This document shows, in pieces, positions 52,525-61,418 of a stretch of 64,000 bases of DNA. Below the pieces are notes generated by a model. That model made no database searches. It was not told the DNA's origin and saw only the letters and a program-made list of their open reading frames with translations. The stretch spans positions 33,183 to 97,182 of the forward strand of contig CAJVZZ010000012.1 of NCBI GenBank assembly GCA_913020435.1. The letters are read 5' to 3'. The position numbers and the translations under genes are program-made. Position 1 is the first letter of the stretch, and each line of letters opens with the position of its first letter. This stretch comes from an uncultured Flavobacteriales bacterium. GTDB taxonomy: Bacteria; Bacteroidota; Bacteroidia; Flavobacteriales_G; Salibacteraceae.

Positions 52525-54067
52525 ATGCAACATGTGCTGAATCTCAAAACATACGAGAAAAACAATTCCCAATAATTGAAACTCTCCTTTTTATTGGATT
52601 AATAGGGATCCTAATTACTCTGGTAAACGAAGATTTTTGGGACGACGAGATCTACACAGTTTATCATTTTACATTCAACAGTTTAACGAAGACAGTCACC
52701 GATTATCACGTTCCGAACAATCACATCTTATTTAATCTTATTAATAATCTTTACCTGCGAGTAATTCAAATCGACACGTTAAACTTTTTGTTGGAACAAC
52801 CTTGGAAACTCCGTTTAACAGCATTTTTTTATGCCTTATTAACTGGAGTTTTTACCTGCAAAATCGGAATTAGACTCGTAAATAAATGGGTTGCGCGTTA
52901 TGCACTTCTCCTTTTAATTACTTCTATCCCATTCTATTATTTTTCCTTACAAATAAGAGGTCATTAGCTTAGTCGTTTTTTACTTACAGTGCTAGTTTAT
53001 TTCTTTTTAAAACAATTAGAAAATCATTCGAATTCCAATCTTTTATCGATTAGCATTATTTCTACCGCTGCAGTGCAAACGATTCCGTTCACTATTTATC
53101 CAATAATTGGAGTTCTTCTTGGATTAGCAATTATAACGGCAAATGATTTCAAGAAACAGCAACGAATTAATACACAAATCCCAAAATTAATATTGATTAT
53201 TTGCAGTGGTTTAGGATTAGCGCTAGTTCTATTTATTCTAATCTTCAAGGAGGTCTTTTTTAACGAATATGTCAAGCCAGGAAAAGGCTTTGACCTAGAT
53301 AGCTCAATAAATGGCGGTCAATTTATATTCGAATCGCTAATTTCAAAACGGTTTTATGTGGCAGTTTTCGCTTCCATTGGCTGGATTATACTCCTTGTTA
53401 AGCTGAATCGATTAACCTCCAAATTAATCTTTCTAACAGCTATTGTTCTAACGCCATTTATTCTCGTTTTTATTCGAGGTGACAATGCTCCATCGCTTCT
53501 CTATGTGGTTATGATTCCATTACTGTCTATAATTGCTGCAGCTAGGAGTAATAAACTCGTTGAAACTATTCCAATTAAAAGCACTTTAAAACACACAATC
53601 CTCTTGGTATTAATTGGAACATATTGTTTTGCTGTTTTTTACCGACATACAAATAACATAAAAGAATCTACCCTCTCGGACATTGATGAATTACGCAGAT
53701 CTCAGCAGATATTCTCCAATTACTATAATGAAAACTACCAGCCCTTAAAGGCAATAAAAGCGTTTAAAAGTATTTATACAATAAACCCTCTACCTGTCTT
53801 GATTTATGGTTGCGAACCTCATGGAGTTTCGTTCTATTTAGAAAAATAACATATTCCTTATATCAATGGAAACTTTCAAACCGATGCATTTGATTCATTA
53901 AAAAACACGTCGAATAAATTTTATATAATTACCAATCACCCCCCTTTCAATTTGACCAAGATTCTTCAATAAATGTAAAGCAGGTTTCCACAGAATTAAG
54001 CTACCACAATGCCTTAATAATTTCAACTTCAAATACTCAAGAATCAAAAATATCAAATGGCTATTAA
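52525..54067 (+). pseudogene. Broken GT39-type membrane glycosyltransferase
   Basis: A decayed gene of about 510 codons. The start MQHVLNLKTYEKNNSQ is out of frame with the rest. Then IIETLLFIGLIGILITLVNE and FWDDEIYTVYHFTFNSLTKT (acidic pair typical of PMT/GT39 enzymes) run to TAG at 52966. The same frame continues with LSRFLLTVLVYFFLKQLENH and a multi-helix membrane part to TAA at 53847, then HIPYINGNFQTDAFDSLKNT, a frameshift in the run of six C near 53938-53943, and FDQDSSINVKQVSTELSYHN to a final TAA. So there are two nonsense codons and at least two frameshifts. Confidence 0.8.
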
Positions 54068-55028
54068 GCTCAATAACTAGCATTGCAATTTTCGGATCTT
54101 GTGAAAACCCTAATACTTCTTCAACAAAAATCACCGCTCAAAAACGTCCAAATATTCTATTTGTTTCTATTAATGATTTGGCCTTAAGTATTTCAGAACC
54201 CACTTATCCATTGCTGTTCCTAAAAAATATTGCGATTATTACAACCGTGACAGTATTCCATTGGCTAGAAACCCCTTTGTTCCAAAACAATCTCTCATAA
54301 TGTCCATGGATTCAATGTATGAATTGAGAGGCTATAATGGTTTTTCAAAAATCAAACCCCCTACAGAAAATATAATGAATTAATATACCGCCAGAATTTT
54401 AAAACACGGATATTACGGAAGTGTTAATTATGTTGATGAAGTATTTGACCCCGTTTTTCAGCACCTGAAAGATTTGGATTTATACCATTGTAGTTCTTTG
54501 GGGAGACCATGGCTGGAAGCTAGTTGAATATAATGGTTGGTGCAAGCAATCCAACTTTAACATTGACATTCATGTTCCAATGATCAGCCACTAACCAAAT
54601 CAACCTAATTCGGGGCAACAGGCTTTTGAATAACTGAGTTGATTGACCTGTTTCCACCCTTATGTGATATAGCTAGAATTGATAAACCAAGTTATTTACA
54701 AGGCAGTAGTTTTATTCCTCTCGTTGAAAATCCTGAAAAAGAATGGAAATCAGCAGCCTTTAGCCAATTTCATAGAAAGCCAAAGATTACACCTGACGCT
54801 AAAAGATACATGGGCTATTCGAATAGATCCAAAACGCATCATAATGTTGAGTGGGGTTATGAAAAAGGTGTACGCGGTGAGTTCATTATTGCAGAATTGT
54901 AAGATATAGAAATAGGCTCCGATGAGAATGACAATATTGCTGATAAAGCCGGGAATACGATACTTGTGAAAGAATTACCACTACAGCTATATAAAGGCTG
55001 GAAGTCGACTCTGCCTTTAATGGAATAG
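54052..55028 (+). pseudogene. Broken sulfatase (iduronate-2-sulfatase-like) lipoprotein gene
   Basis: Begins with a lipoprotein signal (LLSSITSIAIFGSCEN) but no start codon, then KRPNILFVSINDL, the usual first strand of a sulfatase. The chain then jumps to HLSIAVPKKYCDYYNRDSIP, PLARNPFVPKQSL, YELRGYNGFSKIKPP, ILKHGYYGSVNYVDE, DLFPPLCDIARIDKPSYLQG, WKSAAFSQFHRKPKI and RTP-less GEFIIAELYDIEIGSDENDNIA, which are in the order of iduronate-2-sulfatases. About 200 residues with the catalytic C-x-P-S-R are deleted, and there are several stops and frame changes. It overlaps the end of the broken glycosyltransferase gene. Confidence 0.85.
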
Positions 55029-55031
55029 AAC

Positions 55032-55059
55032 AAAAAAGGCGCCATATAGCGCCTTTTTT
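55032..55059. terminator. Bidirectional terminator after clpX and the sulfatase remnant
   Basis: AAAAAAGGCGC, loop CATATA, GCGCCTTTTTT. Eleven base pairs. Ends the tig-clpP-clpX transcript on the minus strand. Confidence 0.92.
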
Positions 55060-55081
55060 GTTCTATTTATTTCTTGAAATT

Positions 55082-56317
55082 CTAAGCCACCTTCAAATTT
55101 TGAATCGTAGAGTTTTTTAGTTTTTCTTTAGCATAGCTTAAAGTCAACTTAAACTCTTTTGTATCTTTTTTAGAGGGCAAATCATACATAGCATCGATCA
55201 TAACAGCCTCAAAAATGGATCGTAGACCTCTAGCTCCAAGTGCAAATTCCATTGCCTTTTTAACCATAAAATCCAATACATCTTTATCAACTGTAAGTTT
55301 AATGTCTTCCATATGAAACAATTTAATGTATTGTTTGATCAGAGCATTTTTAGGCTCCGTAATAATTCTACGCAGCGCAGATTCATCTAATGGATTTAAG
55401 TACGTAAGCACAGGAAAGCGTCCGATTAATTCTGGAATTAATCCGAATTTCTTCAAATCCTGTGGCGTTACATATTGGTACATGTTTTCACTTTCCACCT
55501 TACTTAAACGCTTAGTTTTAGAAGCGTATCCAACAGAAGTAGTATTCAGTCTTGAGCTGATTAACTTCTCAATTCCACCAAATGCTCCCCCTGTTACAAA
55601 AAGAATATTCTTGGTATTGATAGTCACGAGCTTTTGCTCAGGATGTTTCCTACCACCTTTCGGTGGAACACCAATTTCAGCACCTTCTAGCAATTTCAAC
55701 ATTGCTTGTTGTACACCTTCTCCAGAAACATCTCTAGTTATTGACGGATTGTCACTCTTACGAGCAATCTTATCGATTTCATCAATAAAAACAATTCCTC
55801 TTTCAGCTGCAGTAACGTCAAAATCAGCTGCTTGCAACAACTTAGCAAGAATACTTTCTACATCCTCTCCAACATAACCAGCTTCAGTGATAACCGTAGC
55901 ATCAGCAACTGCAAATGGAACATTCAAAATCTTTGCAACTGTCTTGGCTAACAACGTTTTTCCAGTTCCAGTTTCACCCAAAAGAATAACATTTGATTTT
56001 TCAATCTCTACATCATCGTTTTCATCTTTTTGAGTAATCCGTTTGTAATGATTGTAAACGGCAACAGAAAGCACTTTTTTAGCTTGCTCCTGACCAATTA
56101 CAAATTCATCCAAATGAGATTTAATGTCTCTCGGCTTAAGTAGATTCAACGACTTTGAAATCGTCGATTCTACCCGCTGAGTGACTTCTTCTTCTACAAT
56201 ATGCTGAGCTTGCGAAATACAACCGTCACAAATGTGACCCGATATCCCTGCTATCAGAATGTTTACTTCGCTTTTGCTCTTACCGCAAAACGAACACCTT
56301 GGTTCATTTTTAGCCAT
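55082..56317 (-). CDS. clpX: ATP-dependent Clp protease ATP-binding subunit ClpX
   Basis: AAA+ unfoldase that feeds substrates into ClpP. The 411 residues show the N-terminal zinc domain CSFCGKSKSE...CDGC (Cys pairs near residues 8-11 and 32-35), the Walker A GETGTGKT near 114-121, Walker B IVFIDEIDKIARK, sensor regions and the C-terminal part with the ClpP-docking IGF-type loop position at LNTTSVGYASK (less conserved than in E. coli). Full length. Lies three bases after clpP in the operon tig-clpP-clpX, with a strong terminator after it. Confidence 0.97.
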   Translation of the reverse strand: MAKNEPRCSFCGKSKSEVNILIAGISGHICDGCISQAQHIVEEEVTQRVESTISKSLNLLKPRDIKSHLDEFVIGQEQAKKVLSVAVYNHYKRITQKDENDDVEIEKSNVILLGETGTGKTLLAKTVAKILNVPFAVADATVITEAGYVGEDVESILAKLLQAADFDVTAAERGIVFIDEIDKIARKSDNPSITRDVSGEGVQQAMLKLLEGAEIGVPPKGGRKHPEQKLVTINTKNILFVTGGAFGGIEKLISSRLNTTSVGYASKTKRLSKVESENMYQYVTPQDLKKFGLIPELIGRFPVLTYLNPLDESALRRIITEPKNALIKQYIKLFHMEDIKLTVDKDVLDFMVKKAMEFALGARGLRSIFEAVMIDAMYDLPSKKDTKEFKLTLSYAKEKLKNSTIQNLKVA

Positions 56318-56320
56318 TGT

Positions 56321-56995
56321 TTATTTTGTTAGTACTTCGTCGACCATGCCATATGCTTTAGACTCATCTGCAGTCATCCAGTAATCGCGATCGCCATCTT
56401 CCCAAATCTTGTCATAAGTTTGACCTGAGTGTTTTGCGATAATCTCGTACAGTTCTTTCTTTAATTTTTGTATTTCTCTAGCTGTGATTTCAATATCACT
56501 AGCTTGACCTTGCGCACCACCCATTGGCTGATGAATCATTACTCTAGCATGAGGTAAAGCAGATCGCTTTCCTTTTTCACCAGCGCATAATAATACAGCA
56601 CCCATCGAAGCAGCCATTCCAGTGCAAATAGTAGCTACATCTGGCTCAATGTATTGCATAGTATCATAAATGCCTAATCCCGCATATACAGATCCGCCCG
56701 GGCTGTTCAAGTAAATTTGAACATCTTTTGTTGCATCAGCAGAGGCTAAAAACAACAATTGCGCCTGCACAATATTCGCAACTTGATCATCGATTCCAGT
56801 TCCCAAGAAAATGATTCTATCCATCATTAACCGCGAAAAAACGTCCATGGCTTGAACATTCATCTGACGCTCTTCCAAAATATATGGAGTCATTCCACGC
56901 ATTGGGCGAATGCTAGATTCGATATAATTATCAACTGCCATGCCGCTCATGCCTTTGTGCATGGTGGCGTATTTTCTAAATTCTTTTCCGTCCAT
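56321..56995 (-). CDS. clpP: ATP-dependent Clp protease proteolytic subunit ClpP
   Basis: Serine protease forming the double heptamer chamber. Catalytic triad: Ser in GMAASMGAVLL, His in HARVMIHQP and Asp in DRDYWMTADES. The 224 residues include an N-terminal propeptide-like stretch (MDGKEFRKYATMHKGMSGMAV) before RGMTPYILEERQMNVQAMDV, a little longer than in E. coli but common in Bacteroidota. Two bases after tig and three before clpX; one operon for nascent-chain folding and degradation. Confidence 0.97.
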   Translation of the reverse strand: MDGKEFRKYATMHKGMSGMAVDNYIESSIRPMRGMTPYILEERQMNVQAMDVFSRLMMDRIIFLGTGIDDQVANIVQAQLLFLASADATKDVQIYLNSPGGSVYAGLGIYDTMQYIEPDVATICTGMAASMGAVLLCAGEKGKRSALPHARVMIHQPMGGAQGQASDIEITAREIQKLKKELYEIIAKHSGQTYDKIWEDGDRDYWMTADESKAYGMVDEVLTK

Positions 56996-56997
56996 TA

Positions 56998-58395
56998 TTA
57001 CATTTTTACCAAATTAGATAAACTATCTAGTATACCTTTTTTAGGATTATTGCCAGTTGCTAATTTAACGAAATCATCAAAGCTTACTTCCTTAGTCTTT
57101 AAGTTCAAGGTTTCTTTATATACATTTAACAGCTTTTCTTGCATTAACTGCTCATAAATCTGGCGTGATTCTTCATTCTTAGATAGGTAGTTTTTAGCTG
57201 CACTTTCAATATCCTCTTCAGTTACTTCACTTCCATATTGAGACATTTGCTGAGCAAACAAAGATTTAGTTCTTTCTAAAGCATCAGCAAATTCAACCTT
57301 AATTTCCGTCTCATTAATCACTTGATTTTCAATTAACTGGCGTTTCATGTTTTCAATAAAACCATCAAAATCTTTTTCAATTTCTTCTGCTGCAACATCC
57401 TTATTAGAAAGAGCCAACCATCTTTTCAAAAAATCTTGAGGAAGAGCAATCTTATGCTTGTCATTTAGTTTTCCGAATAAATGTTTTACCAATAATTTAT
57501 CTGAATCACTTTCTAATGTCTTTTCTAAATCTTCAGCCAAACGCGTTTTGAACTCGTCTTCCGTTTTTACCGTTCCAGGACCAAAAAGTTTGTCAAAAAA
57601 CTCTTGATTAATCTCACATGGAGTTACTTGGTGAATTTTCTTGATTACTAACTCGAATTGTTTGCCAACAGAATCAAGAGCTTTTTTGTCAACGTGCAAC
57701 ATGGCAGCTAAATCTGCGTCGCCTTTGCTATAATCTCTTGGGTCAACAACCAATTTAGCTTCAAGTCCTTTACCTAACAACGACTTTTTAGAAGCTGCTT
57801 TTTCTAAATATTCTAAAGCAATACTTGCGTGACTATGAATTCCACCTTCTACTTTATTGCCATTACCATCCAACTCACTCATCGCAGCATTAACCATGTC
57901 GCTTTCGCCCACAGTTTCCACTTCCTTGATAGAACCATATCGACGAGTTAAGTCTTTTGTGTATTTGGCTACTAATTCATCATCAACCTTTATCTTATAA
58001 TAATCCATCTTGAATTTATTAGATAGACCAATTTCCAATTTTGGAGATATGCCGATATCGTATTTAAATTCAAAAGACTCGCCTTCTGCAAGTGACTCTC
58101 GAATTTCTTCACCCTTTCCAGGAATAGGATTCCCAAGAACTTGAAGTTTTTCAGTTTCGATGTATTTGTACAAATTATCGACCAACATTTTATTCACCTC
58201 TTCAGCCATAACGCCTTCGATGTACATTTTCTTGACAACCCCAAAAGGAACTTTTCCTTTTCTAAAGCCAGGCAAATTTGCCTTTGCACGATAGTCTTTA
58301 AGAACCGTGTTTACTTTTTCTTGATAATCTTCTGGAGTTATTGTAATGCTTATTACTGCATTAAGGTCGTCTATTTTGTCTTGTTTAATATCCAT
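56998..58395 (-). CDS. tig: Trigger factor
   Basis: Ribosome-associated chaperone that meets nascent chains at the exit tunnel. The N-terminal ribosome-binding domain has the GFRKGKVPFGVVKKMYIE signature (about residues 40-57), matching the G-F-R-x-G-K-x-P consensus. The middle peptidyl-prolyl isomerase domain is present but divergent, and the helical C-terminal arm ends ILDSLSNLVKM. At 465 residues it is slightly longer than the E. coli protein. First gene of tig-clpP-clpX; a TAnnTTTG-type element lies 81 bases upstream. Confidence 0.93.
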   Translation of the reverse strand: MDIKQDKIDDLNAVISITITPEDYQEKVNTVLKDYRAKANLPGFRKGKVPFGVVKKMYIEGVMAEEVNKMLVDNLYKYIETEKLQVLGNPIPGKGEEIRESLAEGESFEFKYDIGISPKLEIGLSNKFKMDYYKIKVDDELVAKYTKDLTRRYGSIKEVETVGESDMVNAAMSELDGNGNKVEGGIHSHASIALEYLEKAASKKSLLGKGLEAKLVVDPRDYSKGDADLAAMLHVDKKALDSVGKQFELVIKKIHQVTPCEINQEFFDKLFGPGTVKTEDEFKTRLAEDLEKTLESDSDKLLVKHLFGKLNDKHKIALPQDFLKRWLALSNKDVAAEEIEKDFDGFIENMKRQLIENQVINETEIKVEFADALERTKSLFAQQMSQYGSEVTEEDIESAAKNYLSKNEESRQIYEQLMQEKLLNVYKETLNLKTKEVSFDDFVKLATGNNPKKGILDSLSNLVKM

Positions 58396-58771
58396 TTCAA
58401 GATGTATTTTCTTTGCTAAAAGCCTTTATTTCAATTAAATACCCAAACCTATCCAATTGCAAAAATTTGGGGCTGCAAAAGTAAGGGTTTTAATGAATTA
58501 TTGAATATTTTTCGCTCGCATGATTAGGTTTGACTCTACTAATTACAGTTGATTAACCTTTATAAAGACTACACATATCCATTGTGACGACTGCTCAAAT
58601 AGAAAAATTATAGTATCCAAGTACCTCACAAGCAACAAAGGAGACATAAAAGCAGACTTGTCACCCTAAATTAAACTCTATGATCAGATTCGAAGAAAGT
58701 AGTTATTAACGAACTTTTTAATTTCAATGAATTAGTCTTTTCGCCAATTACAATTCGTACTTTGGTATTGA
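58396..58771. other. Gene-free stretch holding the tig promoter
   Basis: 376 bases between the divergent tig and MORN-like genes. On the minus strand TACTTTTG at 58476-58483 is a good -7 element for tig; no TTG is at the normal distance. A 40-codon open stretch (THIHCDDCSNRKIIVSKYLT and on) on the plus strand ending at 58671 has no start and is probably chance. Nothing else is seen. Confidence 0.5.
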
Positions 58772-58786
58772 ATGAAATATCAAACT

Positions 58787-60403
58787 ATGAAAAAACTTTA
58801 TACTGGTTTTGCCTTTACAATGGCATTAACATTTGCCACTGCGCAAATAGATACTATTGATAATGGCAAATCCATTTATATCGATTCTGCTCAAAATTTG
58901 AAAATGGAGATTCCTTTCAAAAAAAGAATGGTTGATGGAACTGTAAAAGGTTTTGATTTAACTTCAACAAATTTGGTGTTGGAAGGCTCAAGTAAAAAAA
59001 ACCAAAAACAAGGAACCTGGAATTATTACGAATACGACTCATTAGACAACAAAATAATTGCTCAATATTACACATGGCTTAACGATACGCTTAATGGTCC
59101 ATTTCAAGAATTAAAGGATTCACTTCAACTAAATGGGGGCTATTCTAAAAACCTGCTAAACGGAGCCTACAAAGAATCAATTGTATCAATAGATGATTCC
59201 GGAAAAACAATTGTTACCCCTTTAGATTCTGGGCAATATATAAAAGGAGTTCAATACGGTTTATGGACATATTTGGATAACGGAAACTTGCATAAAGTGG
59301 GCAGTTACGAAAAAGGTAAACTTCATATGCATTGGAAGATTTACGATACTCTCAATGCACAACCACAAAAATTAATGCAAGACATTCAATATTTTGAAGG
59401 CGTTAAAACTGGTTCTGAATTGATTTATTTTAAATACTTAGACGGAAAAAAAATTAAAGAAACAGAATCTATTCCTTGGCAAATGGGGGAATTAAGTGGT
59501 AACTATTCTAAAAAGGATGCCAAAGGAATTGTTTTAGAGTCTGGAACTTACTCCGAGGATATAAAAATTGGAAAATGGATATATCGAAATCCATCTAAAA
59601 ATACTATTGAAAAAGTTGCATATTTAAATAATCAACTCAACGGTCCTTATCAAATGGATAAAGATTCGATAACAATAATCAAGGGAACTTACGCCTTAGA
59701 TAAAAAAAATAAGACTTGGAATTATTATTCTGAAACTGGTAACCTAACAAGAGAAGAATTTTATGAAAACGGCATAAAATCGGGCGAATGGAATTATTAT
59801 AACGCACAGAAACTACTTACGCATTCCATTGTTTTCTACGAAAACAAAGTTGTTGAATTGTATCGTTTCGATAAAAATGGTAATGAAACCTTAAAATTAG
59901 AACTTGATTATAGTCCAGAAAATTATCTTAAAATCACAGCTGAAGAGCAAATGACAGATAGCTCAGAATCAGTTGATTTAATGTATCAACCTGAAGGGGA
60001 CACACTAAATGAAAATACTTTTTTGATTACTTACTTAAAGTCAGGAAAGGATACCACAGTTTTCAAAAGACATGGGGGGTATTCTGTAACAAAAACAGGT
60101 TCGGTAGAATATCGAGGAGTTTACTCTACAAATATTAAACAAGGCGACTGGTCGTATTTTTACAATCCTCGTATAGTTTGGAAAAAAGTATTCAAAAATG
60201 GTATCATGAGCGGGGAATTGTTTTTAGACAAATCCAGCGGGACGAAGATAGAAAAGGGTGAATACGTGCTTTGGTTTGGCCCTGAAAGACCTCAAGTGGA
60301 GTTCAAAATCCAAAATGGTTTAAGGGATGGAAAAAGTATTTGGTACAAGAAAAATGGCGAGGAATTGAAAGTAGAAAAATACAAAGACGGCATGCTCAAC
60401 TAG
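58787..60403 (+). CDS. Exported protein with MORN-like (YwqK-type) repeats
   Basis: A 538-residue exported protein: signal peptide KKLYTGFAFTMALTFATAQ, then many repeats of the form G-x-W-x-Y-Y/L-x-x-x-G (QGTWNYYEYDS, YGLWTYLDNGNLHKVGSYEK, IGKWIYRNPS, NKTWNYYSETGNLTREEFYE, SGEWNYYNAQ, QGDWSYFYNP). These resemble MORN-repeat or YwqK-family antitoxin-like repeats of Bacteroidota; the name antitoxin comes from a few members and is not supported here since no toxin gene is adjacent. The ATG at 58787 gives a clean signal peptide; one at 58772 adds five residues. Function unknown, perhaps protein-protein or surface binding. Confidence 0.75.
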   Translation: MKKLYTGFAFTMALTFATAQIDTIDNGKSIYIDSAQNLKMEIPFKKRMVDGTVKGFDLTSTNLVLEGSSKKNQKQGTWNYYEYDSLDNKIIAQYYTWLNDTLNGPFQELKDSLQLNGGYSKNLLNGAYKESIVSIDDSGKTIVTPLDSGQYIKGVQYGLWTYLDNGNLHKVGSYEKGKLHMHWKIYDTLNAQPQKLMQDIQYFEGVKTGSELIYFKYLDGKKIKETESIPWQMGELSGNYSKKDAKGIVLESGTYSEDIKIGKWIYRNPSKNTIEKVAYLNNQLNGPYQMDKDSITIIKGTYALDKKNKTWNYYSETGNLTREEFYENGIKSGEWNYYNAQKLLTHSIVFYENKVVELYRFDKNGNETLKLELDYSPENYLKITAEEQMTDSSESVDLMYQPEGDTLNENTFLITYLKSGKDTTVFKRHGGYSVTKTGSVEYRGVYSTNIKQGDWSYFYNPRIVWKKVFKNGIMSGELFLDKSSGTKIEKGEYVLWFGPERPQVEFKIQNGLRDGKSIWYKKNGEELKVEKYKDGMLN

Positions 60404-60429
60404 CGCTGCCAGTTTCTATTTAATTATTG

Positions 60430-60462
60430 AAAAGCTTGTTTATTAAAAACAGGCTTTTTTTT
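60430..60462 (+). terminator. Terminator after the MORN-like gene
   Basis: AAAAGCTTGTTT, loop ATTAA, AAACAGGCTTTT and a further run of T. One T-G pair. Confidence 0.82.
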
Positions 60463-60488
60463 GTTTCAAAGCTTAATAAATCCAATAT

Positions 60489-61418
60489 TTGGAGTTAGTG
60501 AAATCTCAAGTTTATTATATCGTAGGTGACGTGCATGGTCAATATCAGCGACTTTCAAGACGCCTTAAATCGGCAGGATTAACCTCCAAAAATGGAAAAC
60601 TCACCTTCAATTCTGGTAAAATATTATTCCTTGGAGATTTATTGGACCGCGGGCCTGACTCCCGCAAAGTCATTGAACTAGTCAAACAACTTCATGAAGC
60701 CGGAATTGCAGAAGTCATTTTAGGAAACCACGAGTTCAATTTTCTGGGCTATCTAAATAAATTAGATAAACGTTCTTTCTTGCGCAGGCATACTTTAAAA
60801 AACCTAAGACAACACAGGGATACATTAAAGAGCTACAAGGGTCATAAAAATGATTTAGAAACTCACCTGACATGGCTCAAAAGTCTCCCTTTATTTTTTG
60901 AAAATAAGCACTTCAGGGCTGTTCACGCCTGTTGGGATCCTCAATGGATAAAATGGTTAAATACAAAATACCCTGAAGGATTAAAGAATGAGGGCTTCTT
61001 TCAGAATAGCTATAAAATTTATAAAAAATCATTTTTCTGTATTGAACGTTTACTAAAAGGACCCGAACTCATTTTGCCTGAGACATTTACAAGTATCGAT
61101 TCTGACGGAAACATCCAATCTGGAATACGCTATAAATGGTGGCAAAAAAACAAAGGAAAATCGCTAAAAGAAGTAATTACAAAATGGAATGAAAAATGGC
61201 AGAACACCTCCTTCAATTCGTCATTTGAAAATCGTTCTTTGAGCTATTCCAAAAAAGAAAAGCCCCTGTTTATTGGGCACTATAATTTTAATAACCATCC
61301 TGAATTTCACAATAATAACTTTTTGTGTTTGGATTGTAGCGATAAAGAAGGAAATCGAGTTTTAATCTATCGGCATGAAATAGGCAAACCTATTTCCTTA
61401 AACAATTTGATATTTTAA
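60489..61418 (+). CDS. Calcineurin-like metallophosphoesterase
   Basis: A 309-residue cytosolic phosphoesterase of the diadenosine-tetraphosphatase/protein phosphatase group. Metal-binding motifs are GDVHGQ (about 13-18), GDLLDRGPDS (about 51-60) and GNHEFNFLGY (about 82-91), with later His in AVHACWDP and IGHYNF. Substrate not predictable between dinucleoside polyphosphates and phosphoproteins. Start is a TTG at 60489 (MELVKSQVYYIVGDVHG) or the GTG three codons later; neither is ATG. Stop overlaps that of the convergent aminopeptidase in the palindrome TTAA. Confidence 0.88.
   Translation: MELVKSQVYYIVGDVHGQYQRLSRRLKSAGLTSKNGKLTFNSGKILFLGDLLDRGPDSRKVIELVKQLHEAGIAEVILGNHEFNFLGYLNKLDKRSFLRRHTLKNLRQHRDTLKSYKGHKNDLETHLTWLKSLPLFFENKHFRAVHACWDPQWIKWLNTKYPEGLKNEGFFQNSYKIYKKSFFCIERLLKGPELILPETFTSIDSDGNIQSGIRYKWWQKNKGKSLKEVITKWNEKWQNTSFNSSFENRSLSYSKKEKPLFIGHYNFNNHPEFHNNNFLCLDCSDKEGNRVLIYRHEIGKPISLNNLIF

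Noticed and set aside
52989..53849. A stand-alone membrane protein of 286 residues
   Set aside because: Same frame and family continue upstream past one TAG and downstream past one TAA, so it is the middle of a broken glycosyltransferase.
54639..54902. A possible small gene of 87 codons
   Set aside because: It is a fragment of the broken sulfatase (DLFPPLCDIARIDKPSYLQG), not an independent gene.
55326..55877. A 183-codon plus-strand frame
   Set aside because: It lies wholly inside clpX on the opposite strand and shows no family resemblance.
58787..60403. Toxin-antitoxin system
   Set aside because: The repeats resemble proteins named YwqK-family antitoxin, but the protein is exported and no toxin gene is adjacent.
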